Shown here: positions 15,601-29,310 of the stretch, in pieces
Position numbering within the stretch: position 1 is the stretch's first letter
How the letters are laid out: each line of letters opens with the position of its first letter
Assembly (NCBI GenBank): GCA_014843695.1
Contig: CM026390.1
Location: 2,625,213-2,689,212, forward strand
Direction: 5' to 3'
Source: Archivesica marissinica
Lineage: Eukaryota > Mollusca > Bivalvia > Venerida > Vesicomyidae
DNA: 64,000 bases
The notes under the pieces: model-generated
What the model saw: only the letters and a program-made list of their open reading frames with translations
Databases searched by the model: none
Told to the model about the DNA's origin: nothing
Program-made: the position numbers and the translations under genes

Positions 15601-18600
15601 CTTGTTCAATGACACTACATACGTGGCCTGACCGAGTACTATGCAACGTGTGTGAGGTGCCTTGTTCAATGACACTACATACGTGGCCAGACCGAGTACT
15701 AAGCAACGTGTGTGAGGTGCCTTGTTCAATGACACTACATACGTGGCCTGACCGAGTACTATGCAACGTGTGTGAGGTGCCTTGTTCAATAACACACTAC
15801 ATACGTGGCCTGACCGAGTACTATGCAACGTGTGTGAGGTGCCTTGTTCAATGACACTACACATGTGGCCTGACAGAGTACTATGCAACGTGTGTGAGGT
15901 GCCTTGTTCAATGACACTACACACATGGCCTGACCGAGTACTATGCAACGTGTGTGAGGTGCCTTGTTCAATGACACTACAAACGTGGCCTGACCGAGTA
16001 CTAAGCAACGTGTGTGAGGTGCCTTCTTCAATGACACTACATAAGTGGCCTGACCGAGTACTAAGCAACGTGTGTGAGGTGCCTTGTTCAATGACACTAC
16101 ACACGTGGCCTGACCGAGTACTATGCAACGTGTGTGAGGTGCCTTGTTCAATGGCACTACAAACGTGGCCTGACCGAGTACTAAGCAACATGTGTGAGGT
16201 GCCTTGTTCAATGACACTACATACGTGGCCTGACCGAGTACTATGCAACGTGTGTGAGGTGCCTTGTTCAATGACACTACACACGTGGCCTGACCGAGTA
16301 CTAAGCAACGTGTGTGAGGTGCCTTGTTCAATGACACTACAAACGTGGCCTGACCGAGTACTAAGCAACGTGTGTGAGGTGCCTTGTTCAATGACACTAC
16401 ATACGTGGCCTGACCGAGTACTAAGCAACGTGTGTGAGGTGCCTTGTCAATGACACTACATACGTGGCCTGACCGAGTACTATGCAACGTGTGTGAGGTG
16501 CCTTGTTCAATGACACTACATACGTGGCCTGACCGAGTACTATGCAACGTGTGTGAGGTGCCTTGTTCAATGATACTACAACCTGGCCTGACCGAGTACT
16601 AAGCAACGTGTGTGAGGTGCCTTGTTCAATGACACTACATACGTGGCCTGACCGAGTACTATGCAACGTGTGTGAGTTGCCTTGTTCAATGACACTACAT
16701 AGGTGGCCTGACGAGAGTACTAAGCAACGCCTGACCGAGTACTAAGCAACGTGTGTGAGGTGCCTTGTTCAATGACACTACAAACGTGGCCTGACCGAGT
16801 ACTAAGTGTGTGTGGTGCCTTGTTCAATGACACTACACACCGTGTGTGAGGTGCCTTGTTCAATGACACTACAAACGTGGCCTGACCGAGTACTAAGCAA
16901 ACGTGTGTGAGGTGCCTTGTTCAATGACACTACAAACGTGGCCTGACCGAGTACTAAGCAACGAGTGTGAGAGGTGCCTTGTTCAATGACACTACATACG
17001 TGGCCTGACCGAGTACTATGCAATGTTTGTGAGGTGCCTTGTTCAATGACACTACACACGTGGCCTGACCGAGTACTAAGCAACGTGTGTGAGGTGCCTT
17101 GTTCAATGACACTACATACGTGGCCTGACCGAGTACTAAGCAACGTGTGTGAGGTGCCTTGTTCAATGACACTACATACGTGGCCTGACCGAGTACTAAG
17201 CAACGTGTGTGAGGTGCCTTGTTCAATGACACTACATACGTGGCCTGACCGAGTACTATGCAACGTGTGTGAGGTGCCTTGTTCAATGACACTACATACG
17301 TGGCCTGACCGAGTACTAAGCAACGTGTGTGAGGTGCCTTGTTCAATGACACTACATACGTGGCCTGACTGAGTACTAAGCAACGTGTGTGAGGTGCCTT
17401 GTTCAATGACACTACATACGTGGCCTGACCGAGTACTATGCAACGTGTGTGAGGTGCCTTGTTCAATGACACTACATACGTGGCCTGACTGAGTACTAAG
17501 CAACGTGTGTGAGGTGCCTTGTTCAATGACACTACCTACGTGGCCTGACCGAGTACTAAGCAACGTGTGTGAGGTGCCTTGTTCAATGACACTACACACG
17601 TGGCCTGACCGAGTACTAAGCAACGTGTGTGAGGTGCCTTCTTCAAAGACACTACATAAGTGGCCTGACCGAGTACTATGCAACCTGTGTGAGGTGCCTT
17701 GTTCAATGACACTACAAACGTGGCCTGACCGAGTACTATGCAACGTGTGTGAGGTGCCTTGTTCAATGACACTACACACGTGGCCTGACCGAGTACTATG
17801 CAACGTGTGTGAGGTGCCTTGTTCAATGACACTACATACGTGGCCTGACCGAGTACTAAGCAACGTGTGCGAGGTGCCTTGTTCAATGACACTACAAACG
17901 TGGCCTGACCGAGTACTAAGCAACGTGTGTGAGGTGCCTTGTTCAATGACACTACATACGTGGCCTGACCGAGTACTAAGGCAACGTGTGTGAGGTGCCT
18001 TGTTCAATGACACTACATACGTGGCCCTGACCGAGTACTAAGCAACGTGTGTGAGGTGCCTTGTTCAATGACACTACAAATGTGGCCTGACCGAGTACTA
18101 TGCAACGTGTGTGAGGTGCCTTGTTCAATGACACTACATACGTGGCCTGACCGAGTACTAAGCAACGTGTGTGAGGTGCCTTGTTCAATGACACTACATA
18201 GGTGGCCTGACGAGAGTACTAAGCAACGCCTGACCGAGTACTAAGCAACGTGTGTGAGGTGCCTTGTTCAATGACACTACAAACGTGGCCTGACCGAGTA
18301 CTAAGTGTGTGTGGTGCCTTGTTCAATGACACTACACACCGTGTGTGAGGTGCCTTGTTCAATGACACTACAAACGTGGCCTGACCGAGTACTAAGGCAA
18401 CGTGTGTGAGGTGCCTTGTTCAATGACACTACAAATGTGGCCTGACCGAGTACTAAGCAACGTGTGCGAGGTGCCTTGTTCAATGACACTACATACGTGG
18501 CCTGACCGAGTACTAAGCAACGTGTGTGAGGTGCCTTGTTCAATGACATTACATACGTGGCCTGACCGAGTACTATGCAACGTGTGTGAGGTGCCTTGTT

Positions 18601-20213
18601 CAATGACACTACATACGTGGCTTGACCGAGTACTATGCAACGTGTGTGAGGTGCCTTGTTCAATGACACTACATACGTGGCCTGACCGAGTACTAAGCAA
18701 CGTGTGTGAGGTGCCTTGTTCAATGACACTACATAGTTGGCCTGACCGAGTACTAAGCAACGTGTGTGAGGTGCCTTGTTCAATGACACTACATACGTGG
18801 CCTGACCGAGTACTAAGCAACATGTGTGAGGTGCCTTGTTCAATGACACTACATACTTGGCCTGACCGAGTACTATGCAACGTGTGTGAGGTGCCTTGTT
18901 CAATTAAACTACACACGTGGCCTGACCGAATACTAAGCAACGTGTGTGAGGTGCCTTGTTCAATGACACTACAAACGTGGCCTGACCGAGTACTAAGCAA
19001 CGTGTGTGAGGTGCCTTGTTCAATGACACTACCATACGTGGCCTGACCGAGTACTAAGCAACGTGTGTGAGGTGCCTTGTTCAATGACACTACATACGTG
19101 GCCTGACCGAGTACTATGCAACGTGTGTGAGGTGCCTTGTTCAATGACACTACATACATGGCCTGACCGAGTACTATGCAACGTGTGTGAGGTGCCTTGT
19201 TCAATGACACTACATACGTGGCCTGACCGAGATGTAATAAGCAACGCCTGACCGAGTACTAAGCAACGTGTGTGAGGTGCCTTGTTCAATGACACTACAA
19301 ACGTGGCCTGACCGAGTACTAAGTGTGTGTGGTGCCTTGTTCAATGACACTACACACCGTGTGTGAGGTGCCTTGTTCAATGACACTACAAACGTGGCCT
19401 GACCGAGTACTAAGCAACGTGTGTGAGGTGCCTTGTTCAATGACACTACACGTGGCCTGACCGAGTACTAAGCAACGTGTGTGAGGTGCCTTGTTCAATG
19501 ACACTACATATGTGGCGTGGCCTGACCGAGTACTAAGCAACGTGTGTGAGGTGCCTTGTTCAATGACACTACATACGTGGCCTGACCGAGTACTAAGCAA
19601 CGTGTGTGAGGTGCCTTGTTCAATGACACTACATACGTGGCCTGACCGAGTACTATGCAACGTGTGTGAGGTGCCTTGTTCAATGACACTACAACGTGTG
19701 GCCTGACCGAGTACTATGCAACGTGTGTGAGGTGCCTTGTTCAATGACACTACATACGTGCAACGTGTGTGAGGTGCCTTGTTCAATGACACTACACAAG
19801 TGGCCTGACCCGGTACTAAGCAACGTGTGTTGAGGTGCCTTGTTCAATGACACTACATACGTGGCCTGACCGAGTACTAAGCAACGTGTGTGAGGTGCCT
19901 TGTTCAATGACACTACATACGTGGCCTGAGAGTACTAAGCAACGTGTGTGAGGTGCCTTGTTCAATGACACTACATACGTGGCCTGACGTGGCCTGACCG
20001 AGTACTAAGCAACGTGGCCTGTGAGGTGCCTTGTTCAATGACACTACACACGTGGCCTGACCGAGTACTAAGCAACGTGTGTGAGGTGCCTTGTTCAATG
20101 ACACTACAAAGTGGCCTGACATGGCCTGACCGAGTACTATGCAACGGCCTGACCGAGTGTGAGGTGCCTTGTTCAATGACACTACATACGTGTGGCCTGA
20201 CCGAGATGTAATA
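9620..20213. repeat. 60-bp satellite array with higher-order structure
   Basis: About 176 copies of a 60-bp unit: gtgtgtgaggtgccttgttc, aatgacactacatacgtggc, ctgaccgagtactaagcaac. Variable sites are catacg/cacacg/caaacg and actaag/actatg. Sixty is 20 codons, so three frames (one plus, two minus) stay open for hundreds of codons, but these are repeats of one 20-residue word. From about 16700 the order breaks up, with truncated and scrambled units and recurring junction motifs. The last unit ends in gagatgtaataagg at about 20213. Confidence 0.97.
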
Positions 20214-20318
20214 AGGCTCAAAATATACAGGCACGCAGAAACGTATCTTTTTCAAATTATGGTTACTATGGTAATATGATCAGTAATATGAAAAGAATCT
20301 TGCACTTCGTGGTAATTT
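20214..20318. other. short unique spacer
   Basis: About 105 bp of AT-rich sequence between the 60-bp array and the inverted-repeat-flanked 34-bp array. Nothing recognisable is present. Confidence 0.6.
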
Positions 20319-21327
20319 CATACCCTATTTTATGAAACTCGTTTGGGAATGTTGCTATTAACCGATTGCCAATAGCAACCGAGTACTACTACTAAACCGA
20401 GCCAATAGCAACCGAGTACTACTACTATAACCGAGCCAATAGCAACCGAGTACTACTACTATAACCGAGCCAATAGCAACCGAGTACTACTACTATAACC
20501 GAGCCAATAGCAACCGAGTACTACTACTATAACCGAGCCAATAGCAACCGAGTACTACTACTATAACCGAGCCAATAGCAACCGAGTACTACTACTATAA
20601 CCGAGCCAATAGCAACCGAGTACTACTACTATAACCGAGCCAATAGCAACCGAGTACTACTACTATAACCGAGCCAATAGCAACCGAGTACTACTACTAT
20701 AACCGAGCCAATAGCAACCGAGTACTACTACTATAACCGAGCCAATAGCAACCGAGTACTACTACTATAACCGAGCCAATAGCAACCGAGTACTACTACT
20801 ATACCGAGCCAATAGCAACCGAGTACTACTACTATAACCGAGCCAATAGCAACCGAGTACTACTACTATAACCGAGCCAATAGCAACCGAGTACTACTAC
20901 TATAACCGAGCCAATAGCAACCGAGTACTACTACTATAACCGAGCCAATAGCAACCGAGTACTACTACTATAACCGAGCCAATAGCAACCGAGTACTACT
21001 ACTATAACCGAGCCAATAGCAACCGAGTACTACTACTATAACCGAGCCAATAGCAACCGAGTACTACTACTATAACCGAGCCAATAGCAACCGAGTACTA
21101 CTACTATAACCGAGCCAATAGCAACCGAGTACTACTACTATAACCGAGCCAATAGCAACCGAGTACTACTACTATAACCGAGCCAATAGCAACCGAGTAC
21201 TACTACTATAACCGAGCCAATAGCAACCGAGTACTACTACTATAACCGAGCCAATAGCAACCGAGTACTACTACTATAACCGAGCCAATAGCAACATTCT
21301 AAAACTCGTTTCATGAAACATGGTAAA
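20319..21327. mobile_element. putative non-autonomous element: imperfect terminal inverted repeats enclosing a tandem array
   Basis: The left arm (about 20319-20358) and right arm (about 21286-21327) are inverted copies of each other. Reverse-complemented, the left reads aatagcaacattc, then an aaac-gtttcat segment, then ggta; the right has the same blocks in the same order, roughly 80% identical over about 40 bp. Everything between them is the 34-bp tandem array. No coding sequence and no clear target duplication are seen. TIRs around a tandem array fit a MITE-like element whose core expanded, but chance inversion of array edges is possible. Confidence 0.5.
20371..21294. repeat. 34-bp satellite array
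   Basis: About 27 very homogeneous copies of a 34-bp unit: cgagccaatagcaaccgagt followed by actactactataac. The only visible length change is one unit at about 20805 that lacks a base. The motif accgagtacta also occurs in every unit of the neighbouring 60-bp satellite. The homogeneity suggests recent amplification. Confidence 0.96.
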
Positions 21328-21427
21328 ATAATACTAATGTATATTCTATATTTGTATTTTCTATTAGATACGTCTATATTTGTAGGAAAATAGGGTTAGC
21401 AAATGTGTGCAATGTATTAGTCGGAAA

Positions 21428-21445
21428 CCCGGGGGGGGGGGGGGG
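21428..21445. repeat. ccc followed by a run of 15 G
   Basis: A homopolymer of 15 G directly after ccc, at the left edge of the G-rich minisatellite. The preceding 21328-21427 is unique AT-rich sequence without features. The exact run length is prone to sequencing error. Confidence 0.9.
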
Positions 21446-22958
21446 CTAGATACTGCAACCAATGAGAGGATATCTACAGAGGTCATGGTCTGGGGGGTGC
21501 GGGCTAGGTACTGCCACCAATGAGAGGGATATCTACAGAGCTCATGGTCTGGGGAGGGGTGGGGCTAGGTACTTCCACCAATGAGAGGGATATCTACAGA
21601 GGTCATGGTCTGGGGGTGGGGGCTATGTACTGCCACCAATGAGAGGGATATCTACAGAGGTCATGGTCTGGGGGAGGGGTAGGGCTAAGTACTGCCACCA
21701 ATGAGAGGGATATCTACAGAGGTCATGGTCTGGGGGAGGGGTGGGGACTAGGTACTTCCACCAATGAGAGAGATGTTTACAGAGGTCATGGTCTGGGGGT
21801 GAGGGCTAGGTACTTCCACCAATGAGAGGGATATCTATAGAGGTCATGGTCTGGGGGGTGGGGCTAGATACGTCCACCAATGAGAGGGATATCTACAGAG
21901 GTCATGGTCTGGGGGAGGGGTAGGGCTATGTACTTCCACCAATGAGAGGGATATTTACAGAGGTCATGGTCTGGGGGTGAGGGCTAGGTACTTCCACAAA
22001 TGAGAGGGATATCTACAGAGGTCATGATCTGGGGGAGGGGTGGGGACTAGGTACTGCCACCAATGATAGAGATATTTACAGAGGTCATGGTCTGGGGGAG
22101 GGGTGGGGGGCTAGGTACTTCCACCAATGAGAGAGATATTTACAGAGGTCATGGTCTGGGGGAGGGGTGGGGGCTAGGTACTTCCACCAATGAGAGAGAT
22201 ATTTACAGAGGTCATGGTCTGGTGGAGGGGTGGCGGCTAGGTACTGCCACCAATGAGAGGGATATCTACAGAGGTCATGGTCTGGGGGTGAGGGCTAGGT
22301 ACTTCCACCAATGAGAGGGATATCTACAGAGGTCATGGTCTGGGGGTGGGGCTAGATAGTTCCACCAATGAGAGGGATATTTACAGAGGTCATGGTCTGG
22401 GGTGGGGCTAGGTACTGCCACCAATGAGAGGGATATCTACAGAGGTCATAGTCTGGGGAGGGGTGGGGGCTAGGTACTGCCACCAATGAGAGGGATATTT
22501 ACAGATGTCATGGTCTGGGGGTGGGGCTAGGTACTGCCACCAATGAGAGGGATATCTACAGAGGTCATGGTCTGGGGCTAGATAGTTCCACCAATGAGAG
22601 GGATATTTACAGAGGTCATGGTCTGGGGGAGGGGTGGGGCTAGGTACTGCCACCAATGAGAGGGATATCTACGAGGTCATAGTCTGGGGGAGGGGTGGGG
22701 GCTAGGTACTGCCACCAATGAGAGGGATATTTACAGAGGTCATGGTCTGGGGGAGGGTGTGGGCTAGGTACTGCCACCAATGAGAGGGATATCTACAGAG
22801 GTCATGGTCTGGGGGAGGGGTGGGGACTAGGTACTTCCACCAATGAGAGGGATATCTACAGAGGTCATGGTCTGGGGGTGGGGAGGGGGCTAGGTACTGC
22901 CACCAATGAGAGGGATATCTACAGAGGTCATGGTCTGGGGGAGGGGTGGGGGGCTAGG
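21446..22958. repeat. about 59-bp G-rich minisatellite
   Basis: About 26 copies of ctaggtactgccaccaatga, gagggatatctacagaggtc, atggtctggggg plus a variable tail such as aggggtggggg. The length change is confined to the G-rich tail, giving units of about 50-63 bp. Each unit presents two or three G tracts, so one unit plus its neighbour can meet a G-quadruplex pattern on the plus strand. Open frames here are repeat artefacts. Confidence 0.95.
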
Positions 22959-25900
22959 TACTATCGCTAAGGTAGATCTCGCACTATGGAATGTCTATAT
23001 CACACTGGAGGTTGGTATCGCTAAGGTAGATCTCGCACCATGAAATGTCTATATCACACTAGAGGTTGGTATCGCTAAGGTAGATCTCGCACCATGGAAT
23101 GTCTATATCACACTGGATGTTGGTATCGCTAAGGTAGATCTCGCACCATGGAATGTCTATATCACACTGGAGACTGGTATCGCTAAGGTAGATCTCGCAC
23201 CATGGAATGTCTATATCACACTGGAGACTGGTATCGCTAAGGTAGATCTCACACCATGGAATGTCTATATCACACTGGAGACTGGTATCACTAAGGTAGA
23301 TCTCACACCATGGAATGTCTATATCACACTGGAGACTGGTATCGCTAAGGTAGATCTCACACCATGGAATGTCTATATCACACTAGAGGTTGGTATCGCT
23401 AAGGTAGATCTCGCACCATGGAATGTCTATATCACACTGTAGACTGGTATCGCTAAGGTAGATCTCACACCATGGAATGTCTATATCACACTGGATGTTG
23501 GTATCGCTAAGGTAGATCTCACACCATGGAATGTCTATATCACACTGGAGGCTGATATCGCTAAGGCAGATCTTGCACCATGGAATGTCTATATCACACT
23601 GGAGACTGGTATCGCTAAGGTAGATCTCACACCATGGAATGTCTATATCACACTGGAGGCTGGTATCGCTAAGGTAGATCTCGCACCATGGAATGTCTAT
23701 ATCACACTGGAGACTGGTATCGCTAAGGTAGATCTCACACCATGGATGTCTATATCACACTGGAGACTGGTATCACTAAGGTAGATCTCGCACGATGGAA
23801 TGTCTATATCACACTGGAGACTGGTATCGCTAAGGTAGATCTCGCACCATGGAATGTCTATATCACTACGTGGGTTGGTATCGCTAAGGTAGATCTCGCA
23901 CTATGGAATGTCTATATCACTATGTGGGTTAGTATCGCTAAGGTAGATCTCGCACCATGGACTGTCTATATCACACTGGAGACTGGTATCGCTAAGGTAG
24001 ATCTCGCACCATGGAATGTCTATATCACTACGTGGGTTGTCTATATCACACTGGAGACTGTATCGCTAAGGTAGATCTCGCACCATGGAATGTCTATATC
24101 ACACTGGGTAGTATCGCTAAGGTAGATCTCGCACCATGGAATGTCTATATCACACTGGAGACTAGTATCGCTAAGGTAGACCTCGCACCATGGAATGTCT
24201 ATATCACACTGGAGACTGGTATCGCTAAGGTAGATCTCGCACCATGGAATGTCTATATCACACTGGGTAGTATCGCTAAGGTAGACTCGCACCATGGAAT
24301 GTCTATATCACACTGGAGACTAGTATCGCTAAGGTAGACAAACTCGCACCATGGAATGTCTATATCACACTGGGTAGTATCGCTAAGGTAGATCTCGCAC
24401 CATGGAATGTCTATATCACACTGGGTGTATCGCTAAGGTAGATCTCCACCATGGAATGTCTATATCACACTGGGCTGTATCGCTAAGGTAGATCGCACCA
24501 TGGAATGTCTATATCACACTGAGTAGTATCGCTAAGGTAGATCTCGCACCATGGAATGTCTATATCACACTGGAGACTGGTATCGCTAAGGTAGATCTCG
24601 CACCATGGAATGTCTATATCACACTGGAGACTGGTATCGCTAAGGTAGATCTCACACCATGGAATGTCTATATCACACTGGAGACTGGTATCGCTAAGGT
24701 AGATCTCGCACCATGGAATGTCTATATCACACTGGAGACTGGTATCGCTAAGGTAGATCTCGCACCATGGAATGTCTATATCACACTGGAGACTGGTATC
24801 GCTAAGGTAGATCTCGCACCATGGAATGTCTATATCACACTGGAGTGTATCGCTAAGGTAGATCTCCACCATGGAATGTCTATATCACACTGGAGCTTAT
24901 CGCTAAGGAGATCTGCACCATGGAATGTCTATATCACTGGTATCGCAAAATCTCACACCATGGAATGTCTATATCACACTGGAGGCTGGTATCGCTAAGG
25001 TAGATCTCGCACCATGGAATGTCTATATCACACTGGAGACTGGTATCGCTAAGGTAGATCTCACACCATGGATGTCTATATCACACTGGAGACTGGTATC
25101 ACTAAGGTAGATCTCGCACGATGGAATGTCTATATCACACTGGAGACTGGTATCGCTAAGGTAGATCTCGCACCATGGAATGTCTATATCACACGTGGGT
25201 TGGTATCGCTAAGGTAGATCTCGCACATGGAATGTCTATACACTAGAGGTTAGTATCGCTAAGGTAGATCTCGCACCATGGAATGTCTATATCACACTGG
25301 AGACTGGTATCGCTAAGGTAGATCTCGCACCATGGAATGTCTATATCACACTGGAGACTAGTATCGCTAAGGTAGATCTCGCACCATGGAATGTCTATAT
25401 CACACTGGAGACTAGTATCGCTAAGGTAGATCTCGCACCATGGAATGTCTATATCACACTGGAGACTGGTATCGCTAAGGTAGATCTCGCACCATGGAAT
25501 GTCTATATCACACTGGAGACTAGTATCGCTAAGGTAGATCTCGCACCATGGAATGTCTATATCACACTGGAGACTAGTATCGCTAAGGTAGATCTCGCAC
25601 CATGGAATGTCTATATCACACTGGAGACTAGTATCGCTAAGGTAGATCTCGCACCATGGAATGTCTATATCACACTGGAGACTAGTATCGCTAAGGTAGA
25701 TCTCGCACCATGGAATGTCTATATCACACTGGAGACTAGTATCGCTAAGGTAGATCTCGCACCATGGAATGTCTATATCACTACGTGGGTTGGTATCGCT
25801 AAGGTAGATCTCGCACCATGGAATGTCTATATCACACTGGGTTAGTATCGCTAAGGTAGATCTCGCACATGGAATGTCTATATCACACTAGATGTATCGC

Positions 25901-28900
25901 TAAGGTAGATCTCACACCATGGAATGTCTATATCACACTGGAGGCTGGTATCGCTAAGGTAGATATCGCACCATGGAATGTCTATATCACACTGTAGGTT
26001 GGTATCGCTAAGGTAGATCTCACACTATGGAATGTCTATATCACACTGGAGACTGGTATCGCTAAGGTAGATCTCGCACCATGGAATGTCTATATCACAC
26101 TGGAGACTGGTATCGCTAAGGTAGATCTCACACCATGGAATGTCTATATCACACTGGAGGCTGGTATCGCTAAGGTAGATCTCGCACCATGGAATGTCTA
26201 TATCACACTAGAGGCTTATCCTAAGGAGATCTCACCATGGAATGTCTATATCACACTGGAGACTGGTATCGCTAAGGTAGATCTCACACCATGGAATGTC
26301 TATATCACACTGGAGGCTGGTATCGCTAAGGTAGATCTCGCACCATGGAATGTCTATATCACACTGGAGACTGGTATCGCTAAGGTAGATCTCACACCAT
26401 GGAATGTCTATATCACACTGGAGACTGGTATCCTAAGGTAGATCTCCACATGGAATGTATATCACACTGGAGACTGTATCGCTAAGGAGATCTCCACCAT
26501 GGGGTTGGTATCGCTAAGGTAGATCTCGCACCATGGAATGTCTATATCACACTGGAGACTGGTATCGCTAAGGTAGATCTCGCACCATGGAATGTCTATA
26601 TCACACTGGGTTAGTATCGCTAAGGTAGATCTCGCACCATGGAATGTCTATATCACACTGGAGACTGTATCCTAAGGTAGATCTCCACCATGGAATGTCT
26701 ATATCACACTGGAGACTGGTATCGCTAAGGTAGATCTCGCACCATGGAATGTCTATATCACACTGGGTGTATCGCTAAGGTAGATCTCGCACCATGGAAT
26801 GTCTATATCACACTGGAGACTGGTATCGCTAAGGTAGATCTCGCACCATGGAATGTCTATATCACACTGGAGCTGGTATCGCTAAGGTAGATCTCCACCA
26901 TGGAACAACACACGGTGTATCGCAAAATCTCCACCATGGAATGTCTATATCACACTGGAGACTGGTATCGCTAAGGTAGATCTCGCACCATGGAATGTCT
27001 ATATCACACTGGAGACTAGTATCGCTAAGGTAGATCTCGCACCATGGAATGTCTATATCACACTGGGCTAGTATCGCTAAGGTAGATCTCGCACCATGGA
27101 ATGTCTATATCACACTGGAGACTAGTATCGCTAAGGTAGATCTCGCACCATGGAATGTCTATATCACACTGGAGACTAGTATCGCTAAGGTAGATCTCGC
27201 ACCATGGAATGTCTATATCACACTGGAGACTAGTATCGCTAAGGTAGATCTCGCACCATGGAATGTCTATATCACACTGGAGACTAGTATCGCTAAGGTA
27301 GATCTCGCACCATGGAATGTCTATATCACACTGGAGACTAGTATCGCTAAGGTAGATCTCGCACCATGGAATGTCTATATCACACTGGAGACTAGTATCG
27401 CTAAGGTAGATCTCGCACCATGGAATGTCTATATCACACTGGAGACTAGTATCGCTAAGGTAGATCTCGCACCATGGAATGTCTATATCACACTGGAGAC
27501 TAGTATCGCTAAGGTAGATCTCGCACCATGGAATGTCTATATCACACTGGAGACTAGTATCGCTAAGGTAGATCTCGCACCATGGAATGTCTATATCACA
27601 CTGGAGACTAGTATCGCTAAGGTAGATCTCGCACCATGGAATGTCTATATCACTACGTGGGTTGGTATCGCTAAGGTAGATCTCGCACCATGGAATGTCT
27701 ATATCACTACGTGGGTTAGTATCGCTAAGGTAGATCTCGCACTATGGAATGTCTATATCACACTAGAGGTTGGTATCGCTAAGGTAGATCTCACACCATG
27801 GAATGTCTATATCACACTGGAGGCTGGTATCGCTAAGGTAGATATCGCACCATGGAATGTCTATATCACACTGTAGGTTGGTATCGCTAAGGTAGATCTC
27901 ACTACTATGGAATGTCTATATCACACTGGAGACTGGTATCGCTAAGGTAGATCTCGCACCATGGAATGTCTATATCACACTGGAGGCTGGTATCGCTAAG
28001 GTAGATCTCACACTATGGAATGTCTATATCACACTGGAGGCTGGTATCGCTAAGGTAGATCTCGCACCATGGAATGTCTATATCACACTAGAGGTTGGTA
28101 TCGCTAAGGTAGATATCGCACCATGGAATGTCTATATCACACTGGATGTTGGAATCGCTAAGGTAGATCTCGCACCATGGAATGTCTATATCACACTGGA
28201 GACTGGTATCGCTAAGGTAGATCTCGCACCATGGAATGTCTATATCACACTAGAGGTTGGTATCGCTAAGGTAGATCTCGCACCATAGAATGTCTATATC
28301 ACACTGGAGACTGGTATCGCTAAGGTAGATCTCGCACCATGGAATGTCTATATCACACTAGAGGTTGGTATCGCTAAGGTAGATCTCGCACCATGGAATG
28401 TCTATATCACACTGGAGACTGGTATCACTAAGGTAGATCTCACACCATGGAATGTCTATATCACACTGGAGACTGGTATCGCTAAGGTAGATCTCGCACC
28501 ATGGAATGTCTATATCACACTGGAGGCTGGTATCGCTAAGGTAGATCTCACACTATGGAATGTCTATATCACACTGGAGACTGGTATCGCTAAGGTAGAT
28601 CTCGCACCATGGAATGTCTATATCACACTAGAGGTTGGTATCGCTAAGGTAGATCTCACACCATAGAATGTCTATATCACACTGGAGACTGGTATCACTA
28701 AGGTAGATCTCACACCATGGAATGTCTATATCACACTGGAGACTGGTATCGCTAAGGTAGATCTCGCACCATGGAATGTCTATATCACACTGGAGGTTGG
28801 TATCACTAAGGTAGATCTCACACTATGGAATGTCTATATCACACTGGAGACTGGTATCGCTAAGGTAGATCTCACACCATGGAATGTCTATATCACACTG

Positions 28901-29310
28901 CAGACTGGTATCGCTAAGGTAGATCTCACACCATGGAATGTCTATATCACACTGTAGACTGGTATCGCTAAGGTAGATCTCGCACCATGGAATGTCTATA
29001 TCACACTGGAGACTGGTATCGCTAAGGTAGATCTCGCACCATGGAATGTCTATATCACACTGTAGACTGGTATCGCTAAGGTAGATCTCGCACCATGGAA
29101 TGTCTATATCACACTGTAGACTGGTATCGCTAAGGTAGATCTCGCACCATGGAATGTCTATATCACACTGGAGACTGGTATCGCTAAGGTAGATCTCGCA
29201 CCATGGAATGTCTATATCACACTGTAGACTGCTATCGCTAAGGTAGATCTCGCACCATGGAATGTCTATATCACTATGTGGGTTGGTATCGCTAAGGTAG
29301 ATCTCACCAT
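22959..29310. repeat. 54-bp satellite array
   Basis: About 117 copies of a 54-bp unit: ggtatcgctaaggtagatct, cgcaccatggaatgtctata, tcacactggagact. Every unit carries AGATCT and CCATGG. Variants include cacactagaggtt, cactacgtgggtt, and indel-rich copies around 24060-24540, 24840-24950, 26200-26500 and 26880-26940. The block at about 27080-27640 is nearly identical copies of one variant (gagactagtatc). Fifty-four is 18 codons, so the open frames (up to 275 codons) are periodicity artefacts. Confidence 0.97.

Noticed and set aside
9620..20213. Very long open reading frames (up to 1030 codons) on both strands
   Set aside because: They repeat one 20-residue word because the unit is 60 bp. The frames are antiparallel and overlapping, have no domain, and drift between frames at indels.
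20371..21294. CRISPR-like regular array
   Set aside because: Units are contiguous with no unique spacers, and the window is from an animal genome.
22959..29310. Open frames up to 275 codons in the 54-bp array
   Set aside because: Same cause: an 18-codon period. No coding signal beyond the repeat.
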